Part shown: positions 9,165 to 18,319 of the stretch, piece by piece
Layout: each line of letters begins with the position of its first letter
How positions within the stretch are numbered: position 1 is the first letter of the stretch
The notes under the pieces: generated by a model
What the model saw: the letters and a program-made list of their open reading frames with translations, nothing else
What the model was told of the DNA's origin: nothing
The model's database searches: none
Position numbers and translations under genes: made by a program
DNA from: SZUA-430 sp034440355
GTDB lineage: Bacteria; Pseudomonadota; Alphaproteobacteria; Micropepsales; Micropepsaceae
Reading direction: 5' to 3'
Assembly: GCA_034440355.1 (NCBI GenBank)
Contig: JAWXBY010000001.1
Coordinates: 1-64,000, forward strand
Length of the DNA stretch: 64,000 bases

Positions 9165-10133
9165 TTAACCCGCACCGGGAAAAATCGATGTTGACGGCGC
9201 AAGCAACAACGATGCGCCGATGACGACCAAAGCGACGCCGCCGAGAAGACTCAAACCCCAATACGTCCACAGCAACCAACCGTCCATCGTGCCCGCAACA
9301 CGCAATGCAACGTGGCGCGCGCCCGACGAAAGCAGCGCCAACGCCGCGACTGTGATCCCGGTCCCAAGCGACATTGCCGCCGTCGCCATTACGCCGACGA
9401 AAAACACGCCGTACGAAAGCGCAAACAGCAAAACTAAAATCGCGCCCATACAAGGCCGCAGGCCGACGGCGGCGACGATCGCAACGCCGCTTCGCCAATC
9501 GCGAACCTCCGCCGGCGCGATATGCGTGTGCGCGTGTCCGTGACCATGCGAATGGTCGTGCGCGTGCGCAGGCTCGTGATGCGCGTGGTCGTGCGCACTG
9601 CGCCCGGCGACGATGCCGCGCACCGTGACGACCAAGATGTAGAGCCCGACGCCGGCGATCATCGCCGCGCCAAGGATCTCGAGCGGTCGCGTCATGTCCG
9701 CGACCTCCCTGCTCACGAAGCCGAGTAGCGCGGCCAGTAACCCGACGGCACAAATCGCGGTGACACCTTGCGCGGCCGCGGAAAGAAACGACAGCACGAT
9801 GCCGCGCCGAACCGCGCTCTCGGTCCCCACCAGATAGGCCGCAATGACGGCCTTGCCGTGTCCCGGCCCCGCGGCATGGATCACGCCGTAGAAGAACGCG
9901 AGCCCGAGCAACCACGCCAGCGCACCGATCGAACCTTCATCTTTGACGGCGCGCACCGCCTTCGCCAACCCGCGCCACAAATCGCCCTGTACATGGTTCA
10001 CATACGCCATGCCGTCGCCCCACCACGACGTGTCGGCAGGCACGTCTTGAGCCGGCGGCATCGGAAGCGGCTGCGCCTGCGCGACGGCGAGAACGGCGAG
10101 CGCCAACACGATCACCAAGATGGCGCGGATCAT
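9165..10133 (-). CDS. NicO/RcnA-type nickel-cobalt transporter
   Basis: The protein has 322 residues with a signal-like first helix and about six further membrane segments. Hallmarks of the NicO family are HAAGPGHGKAV (~residues 92-102), the His-rich cytoplasmic loop with repeated HDHAHHEPAHAHDHSHGHGH-type sequence (~185-210), and VGLRPCMGAILVL. The family moves Ni2+ or Co2+ across the inner membrane. It overlaps the upstream DUF1007 gene by four bases (ATGA), and this pairing with a periplasmic DUF1007 protein is common, so the two probably act together in metal movement. Direction of transport cannot be read from sequence. Confidence 0.85.
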   Translation of the reverse strand: MIRAILVIVLALAVLAVAQAQPLPMPPAQDVPADTSWWGDGMAYVNHVQGDLWRGLAKAVRAVKDEGSIGALAWLLGLAFFYGVIHAAGPGHGKAVIAAYLVGTESAVRRGIVLSFLSAAAQGVTAICAVGLLAALLGFVSREVADMTRPLEILGAAMIAGVGLYILVVTVRGIVAGRSAHDHAHHEPAHAHDHSHGHGHAHTHIAPAEVRDWRSGVAIVAAVGLRPCMGAILVLLFALSYGVFFVGVMATAAMSLGTGITVAALALLSSGARHVALRVAGTMDGWLLWTYWGLSLLGGVALVVIGASLLLAPSTSIFPGAG

Positions 10134-10789
10134 TTCGCTTTGGAAACTGGGCAGGTGATCTCGACGACCGCCGCCGACGTCGCATTGAGAACGTCGTTCA
10201 CCGGCGTCGTCATTTTGACCGATTGCGAAATGTTCAACGCCCCAGGCTTCGTCGTATCCACTTTGCGCAAGGCAAAGCTGCAGGCCTTCGGCGCAGCTCC
10301 CGTGAACATGACGCTGTTCGCCGCGACCGGCGCGATGTCGATGTAGTAGGTCGGATCGAAACTCGAATAGCTAAGCTTGACCGCTGCCGGATCCACCGCC
10401 TTCATCAGCGGCAACCGGAATGCGAATGTCAGCTGCCCCTTGTCGACCGACGCGCGGGCATTCGTCGGCGCGCCCGTATCGATCAACTTGCCGTCCGTCT
10501 CGACGAACATGAAGTACCGATATTCCTTCAGGTTCTTCGCATACGTATTCGCGAGATCCTGAAGCTCGTTCGCATCGAACTTCCCGTTCTTGTTCTTGTC
10601 GATGCCGTCCGTCGCGAACTGCGTATAGAACTCGTCGAACGTCCACGACACGCCCAAGGCGTCGACCGCGCCGCCGGCCTCGAAATTCACCGACGACCGC
10701 ATATCGATCCAAACATGCGGATGCGCGAAAGCCGAAGCGGGCGCAAAACAAACGCCCGCCGTCAAGAGAATGAAAAGAACACGTTGCAT
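10130..10789 (-). CDS. Periplasmic DUF1007 family protein
   Basis: The protein has 219 residues: a signal peptide (~1-21, ending ASAFA), then HPHVWIDM, the standard opening of DUF1007 proteins. An EF-hand-like stretch, DKNKNGKFDANELQDL, lies near residue 65. The role is probably metal binding in the periplasm for the NicO transporter encoded immediately downstream. ATG 10789 was chosen because it starts the signal peptide; an ATG 11 codons upstream would place basic residues in front. Confidence 0.85.
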   Translation of the reverse strand: MQRVLFILLTAGVCFAPASAFAHPHVWIDMRSSVNFEAGGAVDALGVSWTFDEFYTQFATDGIDKNKNGKFDANELQDLANTYAKNLKEYRYFMFVETDGKLIDTGAPTNARASVDKGQLTFAFRLPLMKAVDPAAVKLSYSSFDPTYYIDIAPVAANSVMFTGAAPKACSFALRKVDTTKPGALNISQSVKMTTPVNDVLNATSAAVVEITCPVSKAK

Positions 10790-10855
10790 GGCCCGCAAAC
10801 TAGCGGAATTGCGCGCCGCCAAAAAGGCCGCAAATACGCGCGGAATTCCGCCGCG

Positions 10856-11083
10856 TTAGTAGGGCAGGGTGGTCAGCGCAGCGTTGCTCAACCGCTGACG
10901 ATCGCACTCGCCGCGACGCGCCAAGTCGACCAGCTGACGCGCCAGCTTCGCGCGTGTGGCTTCGGAAACATCGATACCGCGGCGTTTCTGAATCTCTTGC
11001 ACGACGTCATCGAACGCTTCGCGGATCGTACGAACCACGCGCGGCTCAAGAACGTTGAAGGAGGTGATATCGGTATGCGACAT
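10856..11083 (-). CDS. Small conserved-looking protein of unknown function
   Basis: This 75-residue protein is largely helical and charged (FDDVVQEIQKRRGIDVSEATRAKLARQLVDLARRGE), with no membrane segment. GGAG sequence lies upstream of the ATG, and its codon use resembles that of neighbours. I do not recognise a family. It is the last chromosomal gene before the island. Confidence 0.5.
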   Translation of the reverse strand: MSHTDITSFNVLEPRVVRTIREAFDDVVQEIQKRRGIDVSEATRAKLARQLVDLARRGECDRQRLSNAALTTLPY

Positions 11084-11497
11084 TGCGTTTCTCCCATGGA
11101 CAAGCGCAGATCTGAGGTCTGCTTCTTGTAAGCGGCCGACGTCTCCCGCCGACTCTGATTTGCCCTAAACTTACACCCGAAATGTTGAAGTCGCGTTCAC
11201 AAATCAACCCCTCGGCGCGAATGTGTGATGGCCGTTTCCGACGATTGAAATCGCCCCGCGACAAACTGATTCACACTGTCTTTATTCCGCAAACGCGAAC
11301 ACGAGTCCGCCGCGCGCCCCTTTCCGCCACCGAACCGATTCTGCGCCGCAACAACCAACGGCCGTTGGTCCTCGCCAAGCCGTCCGATGGACCGGGGCCG
11401 GACCTCAAGCATGAAAAATTTATTAGGCCTTGACGCCCGGCGAAGCGGCCAGCCGCGGTCCGGCCGTCCAATCGAGCCCGAGCGCCGCAATCCGGCC
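11084..11497. other. Gene-free region left of the island
   Basis: Roughly 410 bases with no convincing frame on either strand. It contains the promoter of the small gene reading left and ends in the promoter of the tRNA-Ser 5' half. No further RNA gene was recognised. Confidence 0.35.
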
Positions 11498-11526
11498 TTG
11501 AGCCCGAAGCCCGGGCGGTGCTACCC
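11498..11526 (+). promoter_or_regulatory. Original tRNA-Ser promoter, now orphaned
   Basis: TTGAGC (11498-11503), a 17-base spacer and CTACCC (11521-11526) stand 18 bases before the tRNA 5' end. The right-hand copy has the same geometry (TTGAAA, 17, CTAACC, 18). This is probably the chromosome's original tRNA promoter, which now reads into the island. Confidence 0.55.
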
Positions 11527-11544
11527 CCTCCCACTTCCTGCCGC

Positions 11545-11583
11545 GGACGGGTGGTCGAGTGGTTTAAGGCACCGGTCTTGAAA
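11545..11583 (+). repeat. attL: truncated 5' half of tRNA-Ser
   Basis: The 39 bases are identical to positions 1-39 of the intact tRNA-Ser at 23463, ending at the anticodon loop (CTTGAAA); the sequence diverges at once afterwards. With the promoter upstream it looks like the disrupted original tRNA gene. Bases just upstream (CTTCCTGC) are shared too, with one mismatch before the tRNA start. Confidence 0.9.
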
Positions 11584-11875
11584 TGCGTTGACCGCTGTTA
11601 TGCGTCGTATTGTGTGGGCCTGTTGTGACCAGATTTCCGCGATATGAGGCGGCGTTAGCCAGCTGTCGTGCGGTCTGGTGCCGTCACGTGCGGTTGGGTT
11701 CGTGTCCAGCTTGAGGCCAAGTTTCCGAATTATTGGGCCCCACCGCCCCCGCCCCCCCGGCGTTGCCTTTGGTACCATATGGGGGTTGTCGACATAGAAT
11801 GATGGTCAAGCGATCCGCAGGTGTAGCGAGCCGACATATTATGTGTGCCCGTGTCCGAAGGCGCCGTTTCACATT
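11584..11875. other. Left end of the island, no clear gene
   Basis: About 290 bases with GC-rich and C-run sequence. No convincing coding frame. It contains one GTCACGTG-like motif (around 11686) related to palindromes found at 19.07-19.10 kb and again near 12.22 and 12.26 kb. Confidence 0.35.
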
Positions 11876-12136
11876 ATGACGAACGAATCGCGCAGTCGCG
11901 GCGGGCAACCCGGTAACAGCAACGCGTTCAAACATGGTCACCGCTCAGCGCAGGCGGAATCCATTCGCAAGCTCCGTGCAGCGCGGCGAAAAGCGCTCGC
12001 GATCATCGGCAACAGCATCGGCCTTTTTGAATTTTCGGCACCCCGACCCCGACCGCTGCGGCCAGATCAACTAGCCCTTCTCAGCCTTTTCAGCCCAGAG
12101 ACGTGGGCAAACTTGAAATCGGTACGCCTTCGATAA
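11876..12136 (+). CDS. Small basic island protein of unknown function
   Basis: The 86-residue frame opens MTNESRSRGGQPGNSNAFKH. A Gly/Pro/Asn-rich opening ending in NAFKHG is common in small phage- and island-borne proteins of alphaproteobacteria, sometimes annotated near terminases, but I cannot assign a function. The middle (IRKLRAARRKALAII) is strongly basic. Ribosome-binding sequence is weak. It is the first gene of the island's left arm, in line with the cas operon. Confidence 0.45.
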   Translation: MTNESRSRGGQPGNSNAFKHGHRSAQAESIRKLRAARRKALAIIGNSIGLFEFSAPRPRPLRPDQLALLSLFSPETWANLKSVRLR

Positions 12137-12377
12137 AAGCGTCATGGTGGACACCCCCGTAACGCTTCCTTGATCCCGTCCGCCTCGCGAATGTCCGCCG
12201 TAAGCGCCTATCGCCTTTTGACGTCACGTAGGTTGCAGAGGGGGGGGGCTGCCTTCCGGCTCACGTGACCCCCTGCATGACGGCTAAAGACCGCCTCAAC
12301 GGTGTCGAGACCGTTTGGGTCCGTCGTATTCGATCCGGATTGAGACGCTACGCGGTATTTGGGGGGCACGCGCGAAG

Positions 12378-14765
12378 GTGTATGAAAGGCCAAGCAGAGC
12401 GCCAACAACCGCGAGCATCACGATTCCAACACAGATTTTCGCGCATTCCCGGCCGTCCCCGCATGCGGAGGAAACGTGGGAGCCGCTTGAAAAGCACTTG
12501 CGAGAGGTCGCTGACCTCGCGGCAAAGTTCGCGGAATCATTTGGCGGCGAGGAAGGGGCGCGGATAGCCGGACTGCTTCATGACCTTGGCAAGGCAAAAC
12601 CCGAATTCCAGGCCTATCTGCGAGGCCTAAGAGGCAGCGAGCCCCACGCTGCCGCCGGTGCCAAACTCTGCGCGGAACGCTACGGCGAGCAAGTTGGACG
12701 AATACTCGCCTTCTGCATCGCGGGCCACCACACGGGTATCGCCAACGGCGTCGCCGACGGCGGCGAACACAACAGGATCACGCCCCTCAAGGATAAATTA
12801 GCATCCGAGCCGCTCCCGTTCGTTCCCAACTGGCTTACGATTCCAGACAGGCCGCAAAGGCCACCGGGACCTTTCGCGGCCGAGTGGACGAGCGCAGGCC
12901 CTGACGAGAAAGCCTTTGCGCTCGCCTTCTTTGTGCGGATGATATTCTCCTGCCTCGTCGATGCGGACTTTCTGGCGACCGAAGGATTCTACGCCGATGC
13001 CGAAGGTCGCGAGGTCGAACGTGGCTGGACCGGGGATGTGTCGGCGCTTAAGCAAACCCTCGATCGGCACATGTTGGGCTTTGGTGTCCCCAAGACCGAG
13101 GTCGATCGCCTTCGCGCCGAGGTATTGACGGCGGCCCGCGCGCACGCTCCGGACAAACCCGGCCTCTTCACGCTCACGGTGCCGACTGGCGGCGGCAAGA
13201 CGCTGTCCTCGCTGTCGTTCGCGCTCGACCACGCCCTAAGACATGGGTTGAGGCGCGTCGTCTACGTCATTCCGTTCACCTCGATCATCGAACAAACGGC
13301 CGCGGAATTCCGCAAAGCCCTGAACGACGACGACGCTATTCTCGAACATCACAGTTCGTTCGATTGGGAGGGCTTGAGTCTAACAAAAAAAGGCGTCGGC
13401 GACGATGACGAAGGCCGCGACGGCGTGGAGAAGCTTCGCCTAGCGGCGCAAAATTGGGACCGTCCGATCATCGTCACGACCGCGGTGCAATTTTTCGAGA
13501 GTCTGTTCGCGAACAAAACGTCGCGCTGCCGCAAGCTGCATAACCTTGCCAAGTCCGTGATCGTGCTCGATGAGGCGCAGACGCTGCCGCTTAAACTGCT
13601 GCGCCCGTGTCTGGCTGCGTTGCGTGAACTCGCGCGCGGTTACGGCGCGAGTGTCGTCCTATGCACTGCGACGCAGCCGGCGATCTTAAGAGAGGATGGC
13701 TTCAAGCCTGCCGAAGCGCTGTCGCGCGAATGTCCTGTTCTGCCAGTGCGCGAGATCGCGCCGAACCCGCGCCAACTCTACGAGAAGCTGCGCCGTGTCC
13801 GCGTCTCGAACGTCGGCGCGCTCGACGACGCCGCGTTGGTTCAACGCCTGTTGTCGCAGGATCAAGTACTTTGCATCGTCAACAGCCGCGTCCACGCCCG
13901 CGAGGTCTTCGACGCGCTCACGCCGGCCGAGGGCACATGGCACCTTTCGACGTCGATGACGGCAATGCACCGCCGCGCATTCCTAACCCAAATTCGAAGC
14001 GACCTGAAGAACGGCAGGCCGGTGCGGCTGATTTCAACGTCGCTCGTTGAAGCCGGTGTCGATATTTCGTTTCCCGTCGTCTATCGCGCCGTCGCCGGGA
14101 TCGACTCGATCGCGCAAGCCGCGGGGCGTTGTAACCGCAACGGCGAACTGGGGACGGACGGCGGACAACTCTTCGTGTTCGATCCGGGCGAAGCGCTGGG
14201 CCGCCGCCCACCGCCGGAGTTGAAGCAGTTCGCGCAGACGGCAATGTCCGTGATGGCAAAGCCGGAACACAGCGACCCGCTGACGCTCGATGCCGTGCGG
14301 GCATACTTCGGCGAACTTTTCTGGCGGCGCGGCGACGAACAACTCGACGGCGCTAAGGTCGCTCAATTGCCGGGCATCATGCGCGCGCTGCGTGGGGGGC
14401 AGCCGCGCCTCGAATTCCCGTTCGAGAGCATCGCGCACGGCTTCTGCGTCATCGAAACGGCCATGGTCCCCATCATCATCGAGGCGACGGGCAAGGTCGA
14501 ATTCGGTGCACCGAAGAGTCTGATCGCGGCGCTTCGTCATGCCGATAGACCAGGCGGCATCGCACGCAAGCTGCAGCAGTTCCTTGTCAACATTCCGGCG
14601 AAAGCGCGGCTCAAACTAATCGCCGACGGCGCGGCGGAAATTGTCCGCGAGAAGGAGTTCGGCGACCAGTTCGTTCTTCTCGCCAATGTGGACCTGTACG
14701 ACGCCGGGCGTGGTCTATCTTGGGGAGACCCAACCCTTCGCAGCGCAGAGTCTCTTGTGCTCTAG
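12378..14765 (+). CDS. cas3: CRISPR-associated helicase-nuclease Cas3 (type I-C, HD fused)
   Basis: Cas3 is recruited by the crRNA-guided surveillance complex and degrades target DNA. The ~795-residue protein has an N-terminal HD nuclease domain (FAHSRPS opening, HLREVADLA, and LLHDLGK with His ~68 and Asp ~69; AGHHTGI), then an SF2 helicase: Walker A TGGGKTLSS (~270), DEAQ box (~397), LCTATQP, and the late motif AGRCNRNGE. Length fits I-C Cas3. The start is uncertain: GTG 12378 begins ten to twenty residues before FAHS as expected, while an in-frame TTG at 12315 would add 21 residues; neither has a good ribosome-binding site. It heads the operon. Confidence 0.93.
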   Translation: MYERPSRAPTTASITIPTQIFAHSRPSPHAEETWEPLEKHLREVADLAAKFAESFGGEEGARIAGLLHDLGKAKPEFQAYLRGLRGSEPHAAAGAKLCAERYGEQVGRILAFCIAGHHTGIANGVADGGEHNRITPLKDKLASEPLPFVPNWLTIPDRPQRPPGPFAAEWTSAGPDEKAFALAFFVRMIFSCLVDADFLATEGFYADAEGREVERGWTGDVSALKQTLDRHMLGFGVPKTEVDRLRAEVLTAARAHAPDKPGLFTLTVPTGGGKTLSSLSFALDHALRHGLRRVVYVIPFTSIIEQTAAEFRKALNDDDAILEHHSSFDWEGLSLTKKGVGDDDEGRDGVEKLRLAAQNWDRPIIVTTAVQFFESLFANKTSRCRKLHNLAKSVIVLDEAQTLPLKLLRPCLAALRELARGYGASVVLCTATQPAILREDGFKPAEALSRECPVLPVREIAPNPRQLYEKLRRVRVSNVGALDDAALVQRLLSQDQVLCIVNSRVHAREVFDALTPAEGTWHLSTSMTAMHRRAFLTQIRSDLKNGRPVRLISTSLVEAGVDISFPVVYRAVAGIDSIAQAAGRCNRNGELGTDGGQLFVFDPGEALGRRPPPELKQFAQTAMSVMAKPEHSDPLTLDAVRAYFGELFWRRGDEQLDGAKVAQLPGIMRALRGGQPRLEFPFESIAHGFCVIETAMVPIIIEATGKVEFGAPKSLIAALRHADRPGGIARKLQQFLVNIPAKARLKLIADGAAEIVREKEFGDQFVLLANVDLYDAGRGLSWGDPTLRSAESLVL

Positions 14766-14816
14766 CTTCCTTTGTCCTTGTGTAGGAAGGCACTGCCTCG
14801 GGGAGCAAACAACACT

Positions 14817-15488
14817 ATGTCCTTTGGCGTCAAACTCCACGTTTGGGGCGACTACGCGTGTTTCACGCGCCCCGAAATGAAGGTCGAGCGCGTCTCCTAC
14901 GACGTCATCACCCCCTCGGCCGCGCGTGGCATTCTGGAAGCGATCCATTGGAAACCTGCGATCCGTTGGCTCGTCGACCGCATCCACGTCTTAAAACCGA
15001 TCCGCTTTCAGTCCTTCCGCCGCAACGAGGTCGCGTCGAAGATTCCCGTCGCGTCGGCCAAGAGCGGCATGAACAACGGCTCGCTCCAAGGTTTGCGCCT
15101 GTTGGTCGATGATGACCGCCAACAACGCGCGACGATAGCGTTGCGCGACGTAGCTTACGTGATCGAAGCACACTTCGAGTTGACGAAAAAAGCCGCGCCC
15201 GGCGACAACGTGGGCAAGCACGCTGACATGTTCACGCGCCGTGCGCGCGAAGGTCAATGCTTCCATCGCCCGTGCCTCGGCGTGCGCGAATTCGCCACCG
15301 ACTTTGCGTTGATCGAAGGAGAGTTGCCCGTGACGGCGTTGCCGCCCGAAGATCGCGACAAGGACCTCGGCTGGATGCTCTACGACATCGATTTCGCCAA
15401 CGAAATGACACCGCATTTCTTCCGTGCGCAGATGAAGAACGGCATAATCGATGTCGCGACTGCGCGGCCGAAGGCGTTCGGGTCGTGA
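14817..15488 (+). CDS. cas5c: Cas5c, crRNA-processing subunit of type I-C
   Basis: Cas5c (Cas5d) cuts the repeat of the precursor crRNA and caps the 5' handle, replacing Cas6 in type I-C. The 223-residue protein opens SFGVKLHVWGDYACFTRPEM and contains ITPSAARGILEAIHW and, later, GKHADMFTRRAREGQCFHRP followed by LGVREF; the Lys-His pair in that segment fits the reported catalytic Lys/His. GGGGAG precedes ATG 14817. The frame extends upstream, but those codons overlap the end of the Cas3 region and have no family similarity. Its TGA overlaps the GTG start of cas8c. Confidence 0.93.
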   Translation: MSFGVKLHVWGDYACFTRPEMKVERVSYDVITPSAARGILEAIHWKPAIRWLVDRIHVLKPIRFQSFRRNEVASKIPVASAKSGMNNGSLQGLRLLVDDDRQQRATIALRDVAYVIEAHFELTKKAAPGDNVGKHADMFTRRAREGQCFHRPCLGVREFATDFALIEGELPVTALPPEDRDKDLGWMLYDIDFANEMTPHFFRAQMKNGIIDVATARPKAFGS

Positions 15489-17302
15489 CGATCCTGCAGT
15501 CCCTCGCCGTGTATTACGACCGCCTGCGGGCGCGCGGCGAAGCGTCGGAAGACGGCTATGCGCCCCAGAAAATCAGCTTCGAACTCGTGATCGCAAAGAA
15601 TGGCGCGCCGGTTTCACTCAACGACTTGCGCGACCTGACGGGGAATAAGCCGGTACCTCGCCTGATCGACGCGCCGATTGTTGAGCGTTCATCGGACATT
15701 GAACCGGCGTTCCTGTGGGACAAGACGGCTTACTCCTTAGGCGTGACGGACACCAGGACCGATCTAGAAAAGAAGGGCAAAGCGGTTGCCAAACCCGGAT
15801 CAGCCAAAAAAACGGCCGACCAACACGCGGCGTTTCGCACGATGCACGAGGAGGCATTGTCCGGTAGTGACGACATGGGGTTCCGAGCGTTCCTAGCTTT
15901 CTTACAGCGATGGACGCCGGACCAGTTCACAACGCTCGGGTTTAGCCTGGAGGCGCTCGACCAGAACATCGTCTTCCGCATCGACGGCAAGTTCGAGCAT
16001 TTGCACAGTTGCGCTAACGCCCGTTCAATTTGGAGAAGTATCAGCTCCGGATCGGAAGCGGGGCGCGGAGTATGCCTCGTCACTGGCGGATTGGCAGACA
16101 TTGTCCAAACAAATCCGATCATAAAGGGCGTTAGAGGCGCAAACGCGGCCGGAGCCAAGTTAGTTTCGTTCGACAGGAACAGCACGGCATATCAGTCATT
16201 CGGAAAGAGCATGGGCGCGAATGCTCCGATCTCTGCAAGCGCCGCGTTCGCTTACGGCACTGCGCTGAACAAACTGCTTTCGAGGAATAGCGGACGCAGC
16301 GTTCTGGTCGGCGACGCGACCTGCGTCTTCTGGGCCGACGCGCGCGAAACCGGCGAGAAAGCCGCCGCTGCGGCGGAAGGCTTCTTCGGCTCGGCGCTAG
16401 ACCCCGACGACCAAAACCCCGACCAACTTGACGCCGGGCGCATGCGCGCGGCGATGGAAGCGATTTCGAAGGGCCGCGCCGCCGACGTCGCGCCGGATCT
16501 CGATTCGAACACGCGTATTCACGTTTTGGGTCTTTCGCCGAACGCCGGCCGCATCGCCGTGCGGTTCTGGCACGTCGGCACCTTCGGCGAATTGGTCGGC
16601 AATCTCGCCAAGCATTGGCAAGACCTTGCGATCGATCCCAACCCGTTCAAACGGGCGCCGGCGGCGTGGGCGTTGCTTTACGAGACGGCGTTGCTGCGCG
16701 AGGCCAAGAACATTCCACCGCGCCTCGGCGGCGATCTGATGCGCGCGGTGTTGGAGGGCGGGCGTTATCCGCAGACGTTGCTTGCGGCGGTAATCGGCCG
16801 CATCCGCGTCGAAGGGGGCGTGAACGGCAAACGCGCCGCCATCTGCAAGGCTGTTGTTCAAAGAAACGTGCGCCTGAGCCAACGAACGGAGGAAATTCCG
16901 GTGAGTCTCGACAAGGAAAACCCAAACGCGGCCTATCGATTGGGTCGGCTCTTCGCGCTGTACGAATGGGCGGAGACGGCAACGGATAACCGCAATGCTA
17001 CGATACGCGACAAGTACTTTGCCGCCGCATCGACGACACCGGCGCGGGTTTTCCCGCTATTGATGCGGGGATCGACGCACAATCTGTCGAAGTTGCGCAA
17101 AGGCGAAAGTATCGGGCTCGCGGTAAAGCTCGACAAGGAAATCACCGATGTGATGGGCGGCCTTGCCGATCAGCTCCCAACCGCACTCCGGCTCGAAGAA
17201 CAAGGTCGGTTCGTCGTCGGCTATTACCACCAAATGCAGGCACGGTATGCGGGAAAAGCCGTCGACAAGAGCGACGATGACGCCAATGAACAGGAGGGTT
17301 GA
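15485..17302 (+). CDS. cas8c: Cas8c (Csd1), large subunit of the type I-C complex
   Basis: Cas8c recognises the PAM and stabilises the target-bound complex. The 605-residue protein starts VTILQSLAVYYDRL, the usual Csd1 opening, and contains PRLIDAP, FLWDKTAYSLGV, HVLGLSPNAGRIAVRFWHVG and LGRLFALYEWAE, all typical Csd1 stretches. Length fits the family (about 570-610). I chose GTG 15485, which overlaps the cas5c stop by four bases (GTGA), rather than an upstream start lying inside cas5c. In type I-C a small Cas11c is often made from an internal start in this gene; no clear internal start was singled out by eye. Confidence 0.92.
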   Translation: MTILQSLAVYYDRLRARGEASEDGYAPQKISFELVIAKNGAPVSLNDLRDLTGNKPVPRLIDAPIVERSSDIEPAFLWDKTAYSLGVTDTRTDLEKKGKAVAKPGSAKKTADQHAAFRTMHEEALSGSDDMGFRAFLAFLQRWTPDQFTTLGFSLEALDQNIVFRIDGKFEHLHSCANARSIWRSISSGSEAGRGVCLVTGGLADIVQTNPIIKGVRGANAAGAKLVSFDRNSTAYQSFGKSMGANAPISASAAFAYGTALNKLLSRNSGRSVLVGDATCVFWADARETGEKAAAAAEGFFGSALDPDDQNPDQLDAGRMRAAMEAISKGRAADVAPDLDSNTRIHVLGLSPNAGRIAVRFWHVGTFGELVGNLAKHWQDLAIDPNPFKRAPAAWALLYETALLREAKNIPPRLGGDLMRAVLEGGRYPQTLLAAVIGRIRVEGGVNGKRAAICKAVVQRNVRLSQRTEEIPVSLDKENPNAAYRLGRLFALYEWAETATDNRNATIRDKYFAAASTTPARVFPLLMRGSTHNLSKLRKGESIGLAVKLDKEITDVMGGLADQLPTALRLEEQGRFVVGYYHQMQARYAGKAVDKSDDDANEQEG

Positions 17303-17306
17303 GGTG

Positions 17307-18254
17307 ATGTCCGCGATTCAGAATCGTTACGAGTTTGTTTATCTGTTCGACGTCTCGAACGGTAATCCGAATGGCGATCCGGATGCTGGAAACTTGCCGC
17401 GCGTCGACCCTGAGACCGGCCAAGGCCTCGTCACTGACGTCTGTCTCAAGCGAAAGGTCCGCAACTTTGTCGCGTTGAACAGCAACGGCAGCGACGGACG
17501 GAACATCTATGTGACGGAGAACGCGATCCTGAACGATCAGCATCGCCAAGCCTACCGCGCGGTTCGACCGGCTTCGAAGGACGTCGAGACGAACAAGAAA
17601 CTTTCGCCGCAATCCGATGAAGAAGCGCAAAACCTCACCCGCTGGATGTGCGCGAACTTTTACGACGTGCGGACCTTCGGCGCTGTGATGAGCACCGGGG
17701 TCAATTGCGGCCAGGTGCGCGGTCCGATACAGCTTACCTTCGCCTGTTCGGTGGAACCGATCATGCCCCTGGAAATATCGATCACCCGGATGGCTGCCAC
17801 AAACGAGGCCGAAAAAAAGAGTAAGCAAGAGGGCTCCGACGAACGGACCGACAACCGCACGATGGGCCGCAAGCACATCGTGCCCTACGGCCTTTATCGT
17901 GCGCACGGCTTCGTCAACGCCAAACTCGCCGAACGCACGGGATTCGGCGAGGAGGACCTGACCCTGTTCTGGAGCGCGCTACAGAGCATGTTCGAGCACG
18001 ATCGCTCGGCGGCACGCGGCGAGATGTCGGCGCGCAAGCTGACCGCCTTCAAACACGCCAGCGCACTCGGAAATGAACACGCGCACAAACTGTTCGATCG
18101 AGTTACGGTTAAGCGCGTGCACGACGGCGAGACGTTCGATATCGGCGACAAGCGCCTGCACAATGCGCGCCCCGCCCGGGCCTTCACCGACTATCGCGTT
18201 GGCGTGAATCGCAATGATTTGCCGCCGGGTGTGGAGATTGTCGAACTCATTTGA
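17307..18254 (+). CDS. cas7c: Cas7c (Csd2), crRNA backbone subunit
   Basis: Cas7c forms the helical filament along the crRNA. The 315-residue protein begins MSAIQNRYEFVYLFDVSNG and continues with NPNGDPDAGNLPRVDPETG, the Csd2 hallmark; VTDVCLKRKVRNFV and FYDVRTFGAVMSTG follow. GAGG lies before ATG 17307; a GTG immediately upstream (17304) is possible. It begins 4 bases after cas8c and ends 11 bases before the cas4 stub, completing the effector operon. Confidence 0.93.
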   Translation: MSAIQNRYEFVYLFDVSNGNPNGDPDAGNLPRVDPETGQGLVTDVCLKRKVRNFVALNSNGSDGRNIYVTENAILNDQHRQAYRAVRPASKDVETNKKLSPQSDEEAQNLTRWMCANFYDVRTFGAVMSTGVNCGQVRGPIQLTFACSVEPIMPLEISITRMAATNEAEKKSKQEGSDERTDNRTMGRKHIVPYGLYRAHGFVNAKLAERTGFGEEDLTLFWSALQSMFEHDRSAARGEMSARKLTAFKHASALGNEHAHKLFDRVTVKRVHDGETFDIGDKRLHNARPARAFTDYRVGVNRNDLPPGVEIVELI

Positions 18255-18265
18255 GAAGTTGAGGC

Positions 18266-18319
18266 ATGGAGCATGACGCCGAGCGCAACAGCGACCTGAT
18301 CCCGCTGTCGGCGCTGCAG
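18266..18319 (+). pseudogene. cas4: cas4 stub fused to the first CRISPR repeat
   Basis: After a GAGG ribosome-binding sequence, ATG 18266 opens 18 codons reading MEHDAERNSDLIPLSALQ. The DLIPLSALQ segment is the usual N-terminus of type I-C Cas4, where it should continue H-x-x-x-C-P-R-Q-x-A-L-I-H. Instead the last codon CAG shares its G with the first base of repeat 1. The remaining ~190 codons of cas4 and all of cas1 and cas2 are missing. The simplest reading is a deletion from inside cas4 to the array, with one base of overlap at the junction. Confidence 0.85.

Noticed and set aside
11587..11650. Left tRNA-Ser copy as a functional tRNA
   Set aside because: Only the first 39 bases are present; the variable arm, T arm and 3' acceptor strand are missing.
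11684..11941. Minus-strand frame at the left end of the island
   Set aside because: Low-complexity composition, no ribosome-binding site, and it overlaps the better plus-strand small gene.
12315..12377. TTG at 12315 as the cas3 start
   Set aside because: It adds 21 residues without family similarity; kept only as an alternative because neither start has a good ribosome-binding site.
15257..15484. Extending cas8c upstream to 15257
   Set aside because: This part lies inside cas5c in another frame, and the Csd1-type start is at GTG 15485.
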